Of a stretch of 64,000 nt of DNA, positions 1 through 8,837 are shown one piece after another. The notes beneath the pieces were generated by a model. That model was not told where the DNA came from and did no database searches. It saw only the letters and a list, made by a program, of their open reading frames with translations. The stretch comes from Acidobacteriota bacterium (GTDB taxonomy: Bacteria; Acidobacteriota; Terriglobia; Acidiferrales; UBA7541): positions 31,635-95,634 of the forward strand of contig JACQDE010000062.1 of the NCBI GenBank assembly GCA_016201285.1, given 5' to 3'. The translations under genes and the position numbers were made by a program. The number at the start of each line of letters is the position of its first letter. Position 1 is the first letter of the stretch.

Positions 1-34
1 GAGGGTATCAACCTGCTAGCCACACGCCACTGCC

Positions 35-2752
35 TTATTCACTAGTTTTCTTCAGGTCGCTCGACATTCCCAGCAGCCGCTGCCGCATATTTTCGCCCAC
101 GCCGGCGAACACGTCCGCGCAGGTCTCGCGCAGCCGTTGCTCCACGGCCTTGGCCAGCGAATCGAGCACGCCCTGGGAGTGCTGGCTCAGTGTCGTCACC
201 GCCGCCACCATCCACGAGTTGGAGACGTTTTCCAGCCGCTGCTTGAACTGCTCCACCGACTCGCCGCCCTGCCGTTCGATCGTCTTGAGCCACTGATTCT
301 GATGCCCCTGCGCTTCCTCGCGCCAGCCTTCCAGCACCGGCACGATTTGCGTTTGGAAGTCCTGTTTCGCTTCGTTCATGCCCTGCCGCAGCCGCTCGGC
401 AATGCGCTGCTGGAACTCCGATGCCGACTGCACCGCCTGCGCCTCGAGCTGCCGGCAGACGTTTTCCACCTGCACCATCAGCCGCGCCCGCGCCTCTTCC
501 ACCACGCTGCCGCTCGTCGCCTGCAGCCGTTCCACTTTGTCCTCGGCGAGGTGGTGGATCTCGTCACTGAACTTTGCGGCGCTGGCCTCCGTCGTTTCGC
601 TGAGCTGCGCGCGCATCCGGCTGGTCATTTCCTTTGCCGCTTCGTCCAGCAGACCCTGCGAGTGCTCGGAGTAGCTCCGGCTATAGTGGTCTAGCTCGGA
701 GGCGAACAGCGTGGAAATCTCTGCGGCCTTCTCGCGCAAATGCGTTGTGGCATGCGTGATGCCTTTCTCAAACGCCGTCTGCATCGACGCCTGCGCCTTG
801 CGCTGGTACCACTCCGCCGACTTGTAGAGCTGCTCGAAGGTTGAGTGCGTCGCGTCGGTGCTCTTCGATTCCAATTCCTCCAGGCAGCGCGTCAACACAC
901 CGCGGCTCGCCTTTTCGAACTCGCTTTGCAGCCGCACCTCCTCCTTGTGCAGCGTCGCCGCCGCCACCGCTTCCAACTCCACCAGCTTCTGGATCGTCAC
1001 CTCGGCGCGGTGCAGTTGCGACTCCACCTTCTTTTCCACTTCCGACGCTACTCGCGTCACCATTTCCGCACCTCGCTCGACCAGCGCCGGCTCCAGGCGC
1101 AGTGCCAGGCTGGCCAGAACGCTATCGGCCTGCCAGTCGAGCTGTTCACGGTTGGCGGCCAGCATTTCCTCGAACTGCCGCACCACTTCGGCTCCGGCCT
1201 TCCGTGCCAGCTCCTCGAGTTGTCGCGACTGCTCCTGCGTGCGCCCCGCGGCCACTTCGATTTCCGCTGCGCACGCCTTGCCCTTCGACAGTTTTTCATC
1301 CAGCGATGCTTGTAACGCCGTCACCCGGCGTTCCGCTTCGGCCGTCGCCGATTTCACCAGCGCGCGGATCTCCCCGGTGCGCTTGTCCAGCTCGACTGTA
1401 ACCTTGGCGGCCGCGCTGGCGGCTGCTTCCGCCATGTGATCGGCCAACTGGTGTTCCGCGCCCGCGAAGGTGGTCGCCACCACCTTTTCCAGCCGCGCGT
1501 TGGCCCCGGCCAGGTCCTTCTCCAATCTCTGCTGCCAGCCCGTTTGGGCCGCGTCCGCGGCCGCCTGGATTTGCTCCTGCAGCTTCCGCGCCGCTTCCCC
1601 GAGTTCCGCCAGCCGGCTCAGGCCCGCTTCCGCATGGCTGCCCAGGCGCTGGCTCCACTTCTGCTTCGCCTCTTCGGCGATGGCGTCAATCTCCTGCCGC
1701 GCGTGATTCATCAGCCCAGGGATCGTCTCGGCGTTCGCCGCGATCTGCTCGTGCATCTCCTTCATGCGGTTTTCGATCTCACCCAGGCGGTTAGCGGCCG
1801 CCGCCATGTCCGACGCAATCTGCTGCGAAAATTCGTTCCGGAACGACTCGCCCACCTCGGCCAGCTTCGCCAGCAGGTGCTGGCTCGAATCCCGCAGGTC
1901 CATCTCAAACTCGCGCGCCCACGTGGCCCGCAGTTCCTGTGCGCTGGCCTCCCGCGCTTCTTCGATCTTCTGTAGCGCCTTCCGGATTACCTGGTCGGCA
2001 TACGACGATGCCGCTTGCTCCACCGCCTTTTCCGCCGCCGTTCGCAGTTGCCCGTTCAGCTCGCGGAGCAGCCCAGCCGCCTCGCGGGAGACCGCCGCTG
2101 CGCTCGCCTCTCTCGCCACTCGTTGGATCTGTTCCTGCGCGTCGGCCAACATCCGCGTGATCTGCCGGTTCACGCTCGCGGAAACGTCTGGCGCCGCGGC
2201 GGGCGGCACTGAGCGCAGCGCCGTGCCGCTGGTCGCGGGCGTCTCCCCAGACTTCGCCGGCGGGACTGGCGTCGGCGCCGCCGCCCGCTGAGCAGCCGGG
2301 GGGACAGCAGCGATCGGTATGGCCGGCGGCGGTGCCGCGATGGCTGGCGGCTTCGACATCTCGGCCTCTGGCGCCTCGCCGAAGGGGAACCAGTCGTCCG
2401 GCGGGAAGGCGATCCCCCAGACGTTGCCGGATGCCTCCATCTCCACGCCTACTTGGAACAGCTCTTTGACCGTTCGGGGCCGCAGCACGTACGTCACCTG
2501 ACCGCGCACCTTGCGCGGCGGCTTGTCGGCCTCCGGGTGGGGCGCCTCGATCTCCAGCCAGGTGCCCTTCAAAACATAATGTTTGGATTGGTACTTGAAC
2601 CCGTGGCAGTTGACGATCAGCGTCGAGGTGCGCTCCCGGAACGGTTGTCCCAGCGCGTCCACACCCGTCACTGTCAGCGGAATCGCCTGCACGATTCGCG
2701 TGCTTCGCCGTTTACTCGCTTCTGGTTCGTTGCTGGGTGCGTATTCGACCAT
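35..2752 (-). CDS. PilZ-like protein with very long coiled coil
   Basis: Predicted cytoplasmic protein of 905 residues. The first ~120 residues resemble the PilZ-type barrel: RRSTR at 15-19, a degenerate NCHGFKYQ where the (D/N)xSxxG box should be, and a closing VWGIAFPP. A similar WGIAFP ending occurs in the PilZ protein at 8174-8566. An Ala/Pro-rich linker follows (about 125-190), then roughly 700 residues of Ala/Glu/Gln/Lys/Arg-rich heptad-like sequence with no transmembrane segment. The ATG at 2752 is chosen because a GGGGGGAG Shine-Dalgarno lies just upstream; a longer reading frame has no better site. c-di-GMP binding is doubtful because the binding motif is incomplete. A structural or scaffold role is inference. 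Confidence 0.75.
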   Translation of the reverse strand: MVEYAPSNEPEASKRRSTRIVQAIPLTVTGVDALGQPFRERTSTLIVNCHGFKYQSKHYVLKGTWLEIEAPHPEADKPPRKVRGQVTYVLRPRTVKELFQVGVEMEASGNVWGIAFPPDDWFPFGEAPEAEMSKPPAIAAPPPAIPIAAVPPAAQRAAAPTPVPPAKSGETPATSGTALRSVPPAAAPDVSASVNRQITRMLADAQEQIQRVAREASAAAVSREAAGLLRELNGQLRTAAEKAVEQAASSYADQVIRKALQKIEEAREASAQELRATWAREFEMDLRDSSQHLLAKLAEVGESFRNEFSQQIASDMAAAANRLGEIENRMKEMHEQIAANAETIPGLMNHARQEIDAIAEEAKQKWSQRLGSHAEAGLSRLAELGEAARKLQEQIQAAADAAQTGWQQRLEKDLAGANARLEKVVATTFAGAEHQLADHMAEAAASAAAKVTVELDKRTGEIRALVKSATAEAERRVTALQASLDEKLSKGKACAAEIEVAAGRTQEQSRQLEELARKAGAEVVRQFEEMLAANREQLDWQADSVLASLALRLEPALVERGAEMVTRVASEVEKKVESQLHRAEVTIQKLVELEAVAAATLHKEEVRLQSEFEKASRGVLTRCLEELESKSTDATHSTFEQLYKSAEWYQRKAQASMQTAFEKGITHATTHLREKAAEISTLFASELDHYSRSYSEHSQGLLDEAAKEMTSRMRAQLSETTEASAAKFSDEIHHLAEDKVERLQATSGSVVEEARARLMVQVENVCRQLEAQAVQSASEFQQRIAERLRQGMNEAKQDFQTQIVPVLEGWREEAQGHQNQWLKTIERQGGESVEQFKQRLENVSNSWMVAAVTTLSQHSQGVLDSLAKAVEQRLRETCADVFAGVGENMRQRLLGMSSDLKKTSE

Positions 2753-2884
2753 GGCGCACTCCCCCCGAGTGTACGCAGTGCAATTGCGGAGAATACCACT
2801 CCCCAACCGGCGGGAAGCGTCCTTTCCAACCTCTGCTGCGAATCAGTTAATGCAATGAATGTAGGACCGGCTTGCGCCTGTCGC

Positions 2885-2914
2885 TTGGAGTGCGGCGGCT
2901 GGCCGCCGCTTTTT
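2885..2914. repeat. Palindromic intergenic repeat, terminator-like on the plus strand
   Basis: TTGGAGTGCGG followed by a GC-only stem (GCGGCGGC / GCCGCCGC, 2892-2909) and five T. It shares the TTGGAGTGCGG lead with the hairpin at 3374-3402. Both neighbouring genes are on the minus strand, so it does not end an obvious plus-strand gene. It looks like a REP-type palindrome. Confidence 0.5.
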
Positions 2915-2936
2915 GGTGTTTTCCGGAAGGACCTTC

Positions 2937-3245
2937 CTACCGAGCCACTGTCTCCTGTTTCGCCTTCCCCAGGAAAAACTCTTTGATCTCTTTTGCCACC
3001 CACACCGGCCCCACCAGAAAATAGATCGGCCCCTGAAAAAACGCCGGCTTGTTTCCTTCGATCCGGTGCCCGGCGAAGAGCAGCAACCAACCGCCCACGA
3101 ACAGCTCCAGGCCGGCTGAAAACCGGACAAGAATAAGCACCAGCCCCGCGAGAATAATCGGAATACCCACGCCGTGCAGGATTTTGTTCCACACGTTCTT
3201 GTGCTCGTGGTCGTACCGCGTCATGTACTCGTTAATCGTCGGCAT
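2937..3245 (-). CDS. DUF962 / Mpo1-like membrane protein
   Basis: A 102-residue protein starting MPTINEYMTRYDHEH. It shows the DUF962 pattern: an N-terminal YxxxHxNxxNKxLHxxGxP-like segment, two hydrophobic stretches (about 30-70 and 80-95), and GHRIEGNKPA with PIYFLVGPVW between and after them. In the yeast relative Mpo1 the conserved histidines serve a Fe(II)-dependent dioxygenase acting on 2-hydroxy fatty acids; whether the bacterial protein does the same is unknown. The internal ATG at 3245 is preferred because the family begins there. No operon partner is evident. Confidence 0.75.
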   Translation of the reverse strand: MPTINEYMTRYDHEHKNVWNKILHGVGIPIILAGLVLILVRFSAGLELFVGGWLLLFAGHRIEGNKPAFFQGPIYFLVGPVWVAKEIKEFFLGKAKQETVAR

Positions 3246-3373
3246 CCGGCGCCTCCACTCCCTATTTTGTGATTCCCCCATTTTACAACAGCATTGAGTT
3301 GTGGGCAGGAGTTCATCCGGCCCGTTGGGGTGGGCATGTTGCGCCGCTGTACAGGTGGGCCTATCCCGTCGCC

Positions 3374-3402
3374 TTGGAGTGCGGGAGCTTGCTCCCGCCT
3401 TC
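3374..3402. repeat. Palindromic intergenic repeat (second copy)
   Basis: TTGGAGTGCGGGAGCTTGCT continues into CCCGCCTT, forming a GCGGGAGC/GCTCCCGC hairpin. The unpaired lead TTGGAGTGCGG is identical to that at 2885, so the two are members of one dispersed family with different stems. Confidence 0.45.
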
Positions 3403-3514
3403 CCTTTCGCGGCTTTGCCTGGTGCCGCAATTGTGCTGGTGAAATCTTTCTGAGGGCGTGAATCGAACGTTCGCAGCTCGCTGAGCCTTGCGCGCGACTA
3501 CCTGCTACCTCTCC

Positions 3515-4111
3515 TCACAGTTCCCGCCGCCCCTCAATCGCCTTCAGCATCGTAATCTCGTCCGCGTATTCCAGGTCGCTGCCCACCGGGATGCCCACGC
3601 CGATGCGCGTCACGCGGATACCCAGCGGCTTGATCAGCTTCGAGATGTACACCGCGGTCGCTTCGCCCTCGGCGTTCGGGTTCGTCGCGATGATGATCTC
3701 TTCCACGCCGCCCTTCAGCCGCTCGATCAGGCTCTTGATCTTCAGTTGTTCCGGCCCCACGCCCTGCAGCGGCGATAGCGCCCCGCCCAGCACGTGGTAG
3801 AGCCCGCTGAACTGCCGCGTCTTCTCGATGGCGAGAATGTTGTTCGGTTCCTCGACCACGCAAATTGTCTTCCGGTTGCGCGTCGCGCTGGTGCAATAGA
3901 AGCACGGGTCCGTGTCGGTGATGTTGTTGCACACTGAGCACTCGCGGATCTTTTCCTTCGCGTCGCGAATCGCTTGCGCCAGCGCCAGCGCTTCCTCCGG
4001 CTCCGCCCGCAGGATGTGGAACGCCAGCCGTTGCGCCGTCTTCTGCCCGATTCCCGGCAGGTGCTTCAACTCTTCGATCAATCGCGCGATGGGTTCCGCA
4101 AAATCAGGCAT
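3515..4111 (-). CDS. recR: Recombination mediator RecR
   Basis: RecR works with RecO (and RecF) to load RecA at single-stranded gaps. The protein has the normal family length, 198 residues. In order it shows a helix-hairpin-helix ([18 protein letters not shown], about 17-34), a four-cysteine zinc finger (C58, C61, C70, C73) and a Toprim domain beginning KTICVVEEP near 81. The C-terminal [18 protein letters not shown] segment is typical. It is the last gene of the classical dnaX-ebfC-recR block. Here it is separated from ebfC by about 140 bases holding an intergenic repeat, so it may be transcribed partly on its own. Confidence 0.97.
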   Translation of the reverse strand: MPDFAEPIARLIEELKHLPGIGQKTAQRLAFHILRAEPEEALALAQAIRDAKEKIRECSVCNNITDTDPCFYCTSATRNRKTICVVEEPNNILAIEKTRQFSGLYHVLGGALSPLQGVGPEQLKIKSLIERLKGGVEEIIIATNPNAEGEATAVYISKLIKPLGIRVTRIGVGIPVGSDLEYADEITMLKAIEGRREL

Positions 4112-4147
4112 GGGTCTCCGCAGGGCGCTTTGGCCCCGCCTTCGAAT

Positions 4148-4241
4148 GTTGGAAAGTTGAAAGGTTGGAAGGTTTGAATGTTGAAATCGTGCGCGATGAA
4201 GGCTGGAGGGTCTTCACTTTCAAACTTTCCAACCTTCCAAC
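4148..4241. repeat. Intergenic inverted repeat of the TTCCAACCTTCCAACG family
   Basis: A run of GTTGGAA/GTTGAAAGG words on one side and CAAACTTTCC AACCTTCCAAC on the other forms an imperfect inverted repeat between ebfC and recR. The word TTCCAACCTTCCAACG recurs at about 19599-19614, and a related CCTTCCAAC lies near 56670. Confidence 0.5.
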
Positions 4242-4249
4242 GTGAAACC

Positions 4250-4576
4250 TCAGAACAAACCCGGAATCTTCAGTCCCGGCATCCCTGCAATCCCGCCGGC
4301 GATGCTTTTCATCTGGTCGGCCAGCGCCTCGTCCACGCGCCGCCCCGCCTCGTTCACCGCCGCGGTGATCAGGTCTTGCAGCATTTCCGCATCCTTGCTC
4401 GCATACACTTCGGGCTCGATGTGCAGCGCTGTCACCTGTTTCTGCCCGTTCATCTTCACGGTGACCATGCCGCCTCCGGCCGACGCTTCCACCTGCAGCT
4501 CCTCCACCTGCTTCTGGAGCCGCTCCTGCATCTGCCGGAACTGCATCAACATCTGTTGCAGCGCTTTCACTTCCAT
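4250..4576 (-). CDS. ebfC: YbaB/EbfC family nucleoid-associated protein
   Basis: Small DNA-binding protein of 108 residues that forms tweezers-like dimers and coats DNA. The N-terminal amphipathic helix (MEVKALQQMLMQFRQMQERL), the central strand VEASAGGGMVTVKMNG and the closing helix match the family. The C-terminus ends in a Gly/Ile/Pro-rich tail. The start at 4576 lies 4 bases past the dnaX stop, so the two are almost certainly co-transcribed and translationally coupled; a longer frame would overlap dnaX and lacks the family N-terminus. Confidence 0.94.
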   Translation of the reverse strand: MEVKALQQMLMQFRQMQERLQKQVEELQVEASAGGGMVTVKMNGQKQVTALHIEPEVYASKDAEMLQDLITAAVNEAGRRVDEALADQMKSIAGGIAGMPGLKIPGLF

Positions 4577-4580
4577 CGGA

Positions 4581-6371
4581 CTAGCCCTCGTCGCGACGTT
4601 TGACGCTCGAAATCTGCCCGCCAAATCGTTCCAGCATCGCCCGCACTACCGGGTCCTGCTCGAACCGCGCCCGGCTCTCCGGCGTCACCCGCGCCGTCGG
4701 GGCGGGCGCGCTGGCCGCAGCACTCGATTCGAGTTTAACACACACGCGCAGCGGCTGCCCCAACACCGCGCTGGTAATCGTGCGTAGCTTCTCCATCGGG
4801 TCGCGCGCCTGGATGATGTCCGCCATCGTGCGGCTCTGGCTCGGAAAGAACAGCCGGATCTCGCCGCCCTCCAGTTCCCAGCGGCTCACGTGCTCGAGCA
4901 GCGACCCCAGCAGTTTGTTCTGCGCCGCCACCGCCGCGCGGATTTCGTCCACCTGCACCACGGCCAGCCCGCCGCTCACGGCCACGGCCTGTGCCACCGC
5001 GCTGGGCGGTGCCATCGCCACCGGCGCGCCCTTCGGCGCCTCACTTTCCATTTTCACTGGCGCTGCAACCGGTGCCGGCGCTACCCCTGCCGCGCTCTCA
5101 CTTCGCACGCCCGCTGCGGCCGCCTGGAGTGCTGGGGCCGCGCCCGGGGAAGAAAATCCGATCCCACTCGACGCCCGCGGCGTACTCGCCGCCGGCGCGC
5201 TTGTTGCCCGCGGCACGCTCGCCGCCGGACGCGCGGGCGCTTCTCCGCGCAGCTCTGCAATCACTTCCTCGAGCGGTGCCAGTCGCGCCGCGTTCACCAG
5301 TTTCAACAATCCGATTTCCAGATGCAGCCGCGGGTCCGGCTTGTGCCGCATGGCGTCGTCGGTGGCAAGCAGCGTCTGGAAAAATCGCGTCAGGTCCTCT
5401 TCCGTGAAAAGCGCCGCCTGTTTTTTCAGCCGCGGCCGCTCGTCCGCCGGCGCCACGATCAACTCCGACTCCGCGCCGCACACTCGCGCCAGCAGCAGGT
5501 TCCGGAAATGCCGGATGGCCTCGCGGCAGAAGTGCTGCAGGTTGTGTCCCTCGGCGATCAGCTTGTGCACCAGCCCCAGCGCGCGTTCCGCGCTCCGCGT
5601 CTCGATCGCCGCGATCAATTCGTCGAGCGACTCTTCCGCCACCACGCCCATCAACTGCCGCACCTGCGCGTCGCCGATTTGCCGCCCGCAGTACGCCATG
5701 GCCTGCTCGAGCAGCGACAATCCGTCGCGCACGCTGCCCTCCGCCGCCCGCGCCAGCACCGCCAGCGCTCCCGGCTCGATCTCCAGTTTTTCGTCTTTGG
5801 CCACGCGCGTGAGCGTATCCGAAATCTCCTGAAAAGAGAGCGCCCGAAAATGGAAATGCTGTGACCTCGACTTGATCGTATCGACCAGATCTTCCGGCTG
5901 CGTCGTCGCCATCACGAAGATCACCCTGTCGGGCGGCTCTTCCAGTGTTTTCAGCAGCGCGTTCGAGGCTTCATCGGTTAACTGGTGGGCTTCGTCGAGG
6001 ATCACTACTTTGTTGCGGCTCGCCGCCGGCGCGTACCGCACCATTTCCCGCAGCTCGCGGATCTGGTCGATGCCGCGGTTCGACGCCGCGTCAATCTCGA
6101 TCACGTCCAGCGACGTCCCCGCCGCGATCTCCGTGCACGACGAGCATTCATCGCACGGCTCGACGGTCGGCCCTTTCGCGCAGTTCAGCGCCTTGGCCAG
6201 GATGCGCGCCGTCGTCGTTTTTCCCACGCCGCGCGCCCCGGAAAAAATGTATGCGTGCGCCACGCGGTTCGTTTCGATGGCGTTCGCCAGCGTCTGCGTC
6301 ACGTGTTGCTGGCCGACAACTTCACGAAAATTTTTGGGGCGGTACTTCCGGGCGATGACCTGGTAGCTCAT
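4581..6371 (-). CDS. dnaX: DNA polymerase III gamma/tau subunit
   Basis: Clamp-loader ATPase of the replicative polymerase, 596 residues. Walker A is GARGVGKTT (45-53), the zinc module is C64-C73-C76-C79, and Walker B/DEAH is VVILDEAH (126-129). DAASNRGIDQIRELRE and the arginine-finger region KSRSQHFHF follow. Domain III is followed by a proline/alanine-rich linker (about 385-470) and a tau-like C-terminal domain. No programmed-frameshift slippery run was noted at the gamma boundary, so whether a short gamma form is made is unknown. The SRP RNA gene lies just upstream on the same strand, a common bacterial arrangement. Confidence 0.97.
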   Translation of the reverse strand: MSYQVIARKYRPKNFREVVGQQHVTQTLANAIETNRVAHAYIFSGARGVGKTTTARILAKALNCAKGPTVEPCDECSSCTEIAAGTSLDVIEIDAASNRGIDQIRELREMVRYAPAASRNKVVILDEAHQLTDEASNALLKTLEEPPDRVIFVMATTQPEDLVDTIKSRSQHFHFRALSFQEISDTLTRVAKDEKLEIEPGALAVLARAAEGSVRDGLSLLEQAMAYCGRQIGDAQVRQLMGVVAEESLDELIAAIETRSAERALGLVHKLIAEGHNLQHFCREAIRHFRNLLLARVCGAESELIVAPADERPRLKKQAALFTEEDLTRFFQTLLATDDAMRHKPDPRLHLEIGLLKLVNAARLAPLEEVIAELRGEAPARPAASVPRATSAPAASTPRASSGIGFSSPGAAPALQAAAAGVRSESAAGVAPAPVAAPVKMESEAPKGAPVAMAPPSAVAQAVAVSGGLAVVQVDEIRAAVAAQNKLLGSLLEHVSRWELEGGEIRLFFPSQSRTMADIIQARDPMEKLRTITSAVLGQPLRVCVKLESSAAASAPAPTARVTPESRARFEQDPVVRAMLERFGGQISSVKRRDEG

Positions 6372-6411
6372 GCAGTTGGAAAATTCTCCGGCGCGTTGGG
6401 TAACGATGAGT

Positions 6412-6515
<104 letters not shown>

Positions 6516-6813
6516 GCGCATCGACAGTCTCATCCCGTTTCTTCTTCCCGAAGCTGCGGGATTTGTCTGCGTCCCGCAGTCTAACACACTCTCCGCAGCC
6601 CCGGCATCCGCCGCTTGCCCTGAGCGAAGTCCAAGGACACCGCCGCCTTTGGCACAGGCGCTCTTGGCTGTGCACATCGGCGGTCCGCACTTCGTTTGGG
6701 CTCGGTCAAATCGCGCTAGAGTGTGCGTAGTGATTGGTTTGTCGTGGGAAATGCCTCGCTGCATGATTCGCCGGAATCCTCCCGGTTTCCATGCAATTCC
6801 GGTGGCACTCGTT

Positions 6814-6924
6814 CTACCCGCACCGCGGTTTCCGCGTGGGCGCCTTCTTCGCTCGGCTCAATGTCGCCGCCACCAGCGCCACCGCCGCCAGCAACAGAAG
6901 AAAATGGTTTTCCTTTAAGTTCAT
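6814..6924 (-). CDS. Small single-pass membrane protein (36 residues)
   Basis: Short frame preceded by CGGAGGGCCTC-ATG, an excellent Shine-Dalgarno at proper spacing. The product begins MNLKENHFLLLLAAVALVAA, a single hydrophobic helix, and ends in a basic tail (RAKKAPTRKPRCG). No family is recognised. The ribosome-binding site plus a clean transmembrane segment argue that it is real, but its length makes the call uncertain. Confidence 0.45.
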   Translation of the reverse strand: MNLKENHFLLLLAAVALVAATLSRAKKAPTRKPRCG

Positions 6925-7232
6925 GAGGCCCTCCGATGGGATCAGGTCTGCGCACCCTACTACACCTCGCCTGAACTTGGCAACCAGCCTGTTTGACAAG
7001 AATCTTTTCTCAATCTTTGCTCTGTGTCTCGGTGCCTCTGTGGCAGATTCTTCCGCCCGTGTCTCTTTGGAACTCTTTGCTTGATTTTCTCCCCGCGCTT
7101 TTCTCCGCCGTACTATTCTTTTCCCGGGTGATTCTCCTCCGCACCCTTCTTGTCTGCGGCGGCTTCGCAACCCTCCGGACAAGTCCGCGGCGCCAGCGGA
7201 ACGCTCCACGATACGGAGCACTGGAGGAACGA
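6925..7232. other. Intergenic region with a CTCTGTGTCTC-type repeat
   Basis: About 300 bases without a convincing gene. It separates the small minus-strand gene from the plus-strand secreted protein. At about 7015-7080 it contains a CTCTGTGTCTCGGTGCCTCT element followed by GTGTCTCTTTGGAACTC; similar wording (CCACAGAGGCGCCAAGACGC and CTCTGTGGCCTTC) occurs at 35321-35400. The likely promoter of the downstream gene lies in the last 100 bases, but no clear -35/-10 pair was picked. Confidence 0.4.
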
Positions 7233-7916
7233 ATGAAACGATTTCTCGCGCTGGGCGTCGCTGTGTCCCTGTTTTTGCTGGCAGCCCCGCCGGCCCAATC
7301 TCAATCCAATCAGCTCCTGCAAGGCACTCAGCTTCGCCTCGTGCTTCTCAACGGCTTGACCACGAGTGTCGCTCGCGAAGGTGACCCCTTCGTCGCCACC
7401 ATTGCCGAGCCCGTCTATATCGGCGGCCAGCTCGTTTTACCCGCCGGCGCCCGCGTCAACGGCGAGATCTCCCAGATCATCCACGCCAAGCGTTTCGGCC
7501 TGCTCCGCGGCCAGGCGGCGATGTATCTCAAGTTCAAATCCATCGAGATTGACCGCCGCGAGATCCCCGCGCCGATGAGCATCATTTCGATCCACGAAAC
7601 CTCGGTCAACGGCCGTGCCCGCAAGGACGTCCGTACCGAGGAAGGCGTCATCGTCGAAGCCCGGCGCGACGTCAAGGGTGCTCTCGCCACCGTCGCCCTC
7701 GGCGGTGGAGGCGGCTCCGTCATCGGCACCGTCTTCAGCCACGCCATGCGCGGACTGGCCATCGGCCTGATCGGCGGCTCCACCTATGTCATGGTGAAGA
7801 AGGGCAAGGAAGTCGAGCTGCCCGCGCAGACCGGCATTCTCGTGCGCCTGGATACGACCATCACGCTGCCCGTCGGCGCCGTGAACGGTTCGCCGTACAC
7901 CGGCGGCCAGCCGTAG
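7233..7916 (+). CDS. Secreted conserved protein of unknown function
   Basis: A 227-residue protein with an N-terminal signal peptide (MKRFLALGVAVSLFLLAAPP, cleavage probably after AQS). The mature part begins with a strand-rich region (QGTQLRLVLLNGLTTSVAREG ... LVLPAGARVNGEI), a layout seen in TrbI/VirB10-like barrel segments and in many acidobacterial hypothetical proteins. Further on is a glycine-rich hydrophobic stretch (ATVALGGGGGSVIGTVF, about 153-169). The ATG at 7233 is chosen over a longer frame because GGAGG lies 7 bases upstream and the signal peptide starts there. No function is assigned. Confidence 0.75.
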   Translation: MKRFLALGVAVSLFLLAAPPAQSQSNQLLQGTQLRLVLLNGLTTSVAREGDPFVATIAEPVYIGGQLVLPAGARVNGEISQIIHAKRFGLLRGQAAMYLKFKSIEIDRREIPAPMSIISIHETSVNGRARKDVRTEEGVIVEARRDVKGALATVALGGGGGSVIGTVFSHAMRGLAIGLIGGSTYVMVKKGKEVELPAQTGILVRLDTTITLPVGAVNGSPYTGGQP

Positions 7917-8173
7917 CGCCGGGCGACACGCGCCCTCGCGTGCCACGCTCCACTGCTCTCGCCAGCAGACGTGCCCCTGCGCCCGCAGGAAATCCATCGT
8001 GTGCTTTCCTTCCGCACGAACCGTCGCTTTGCATCGGGATTGGACTGCTATCGGCTACTGACTATCGACTCTTCTCCAGCCACTCATCACCAGCTCTTGT
8101 CTTCAGGAGGGAAGCGGCGCCCCGTCCGCCGGGGGAAGCGAACGGAGCGCCGCGGGGCCACGTCGTGCGGGGG

Positions 8174-8566
8174 TTATGCGTGGGGGAAACTCTCGACCAG
8201 TGCCTCGGGGAACGCGATTCCCCAGAGATTCTCTTTCTGCAGCGCGTGCGCGCCAGCCGTCCAGCCTTCGCCGTTTTTGCTGGCCCAGGCAATCTGAAAG
8301 AGCAGCGGCTGGTTCCGATAGGGATAGCCGGTTTCGCGGTTCAACAGCTTCACTGCAATGATGGTTCCCGGCACCAGAGCGGCACTCAGGTGGAAGCGGC
8401 AGCCGGAAAGGCTCACGCTTGACGTGACGCACCTCTCGGCGAAGAATCTCTCCTCCTGATCCAGTCCGCACACCTCGATGGGGAACACCAGGGCAACCCG
8501 CTGTTCCCGCCGGCGGTCCCGGCTCACTTCCGCGCTCATCTCTTGCCAAAATGTTTGTGTTGCCAT
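8174..8566 (-). CDS. PilZ domain protein
   Basis: A 130-residue cytoplasmic protein. RDRRREQRVALVFPIEV gives the arginine-rich entry of a PilZ barrel, and SVSLSGCRFHLSAAL occupies the (D/N)xSxxG position with Ser instead of Asp/Asn. The end, NLWGIAFPEAL, parallels the PilZ-like domain at 35-2752. PilZ proteins usually bind c-di-GMP and act as effectors for motility or polysaccharide; the substitution makes binding uncertain. The start at 8566 has AAGGAG 9 bases upstream. Confidence 0.75.
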   Translation of the reverse strand: MATQTFWQEMSAEVSRDRRREQRVALVFPIEVCGLDQEERFFAERCVTSSVSLSGCRFHLSAALVPGTIIAVKLLNRETGYPYRNQPLLFQIAWASKNGEGWTAGAHALQKENLWGIAFPEALVESFPHA

Positions 8567-8837
8567 TGCACCCGACTCCTTACTTTCATCATCGGCATCT
8601 CGGGTTCCAAACATTAGCCACCTCGACGCTGAAAGCAGGTGAGATACCCGCCGGCCTGTCTTGCCCCTCTGCCACGTTTCGGCACTCTGTCCGTTTTTGG
8701 CACAGTTGCGGCTCCCACCCCGGCGAGGGGCCCGTCAACGTTTCGTCTTCTCAGCGTTTTCTAACTTCTGTTTCGGTTGACCGGGAGCTGGAATCAAAGG
8801 CGAAAAATCGCGGAGCAAAAGTGACTGGGCAAGGTTT

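Noticed and set aside
2892..2914. Terminator for a plus-strand gene at 2.9 kb
   Set aside because: No plus-strand gene lies upstream, and the unpaired lead recurs elsewhere; classed as a repeat.
4600..5864. Two overlapping plus-strand frames opposite dnaX
   Set aside because: They lie antisense to a diagnostic dnaX sequence; low-complexity translations.
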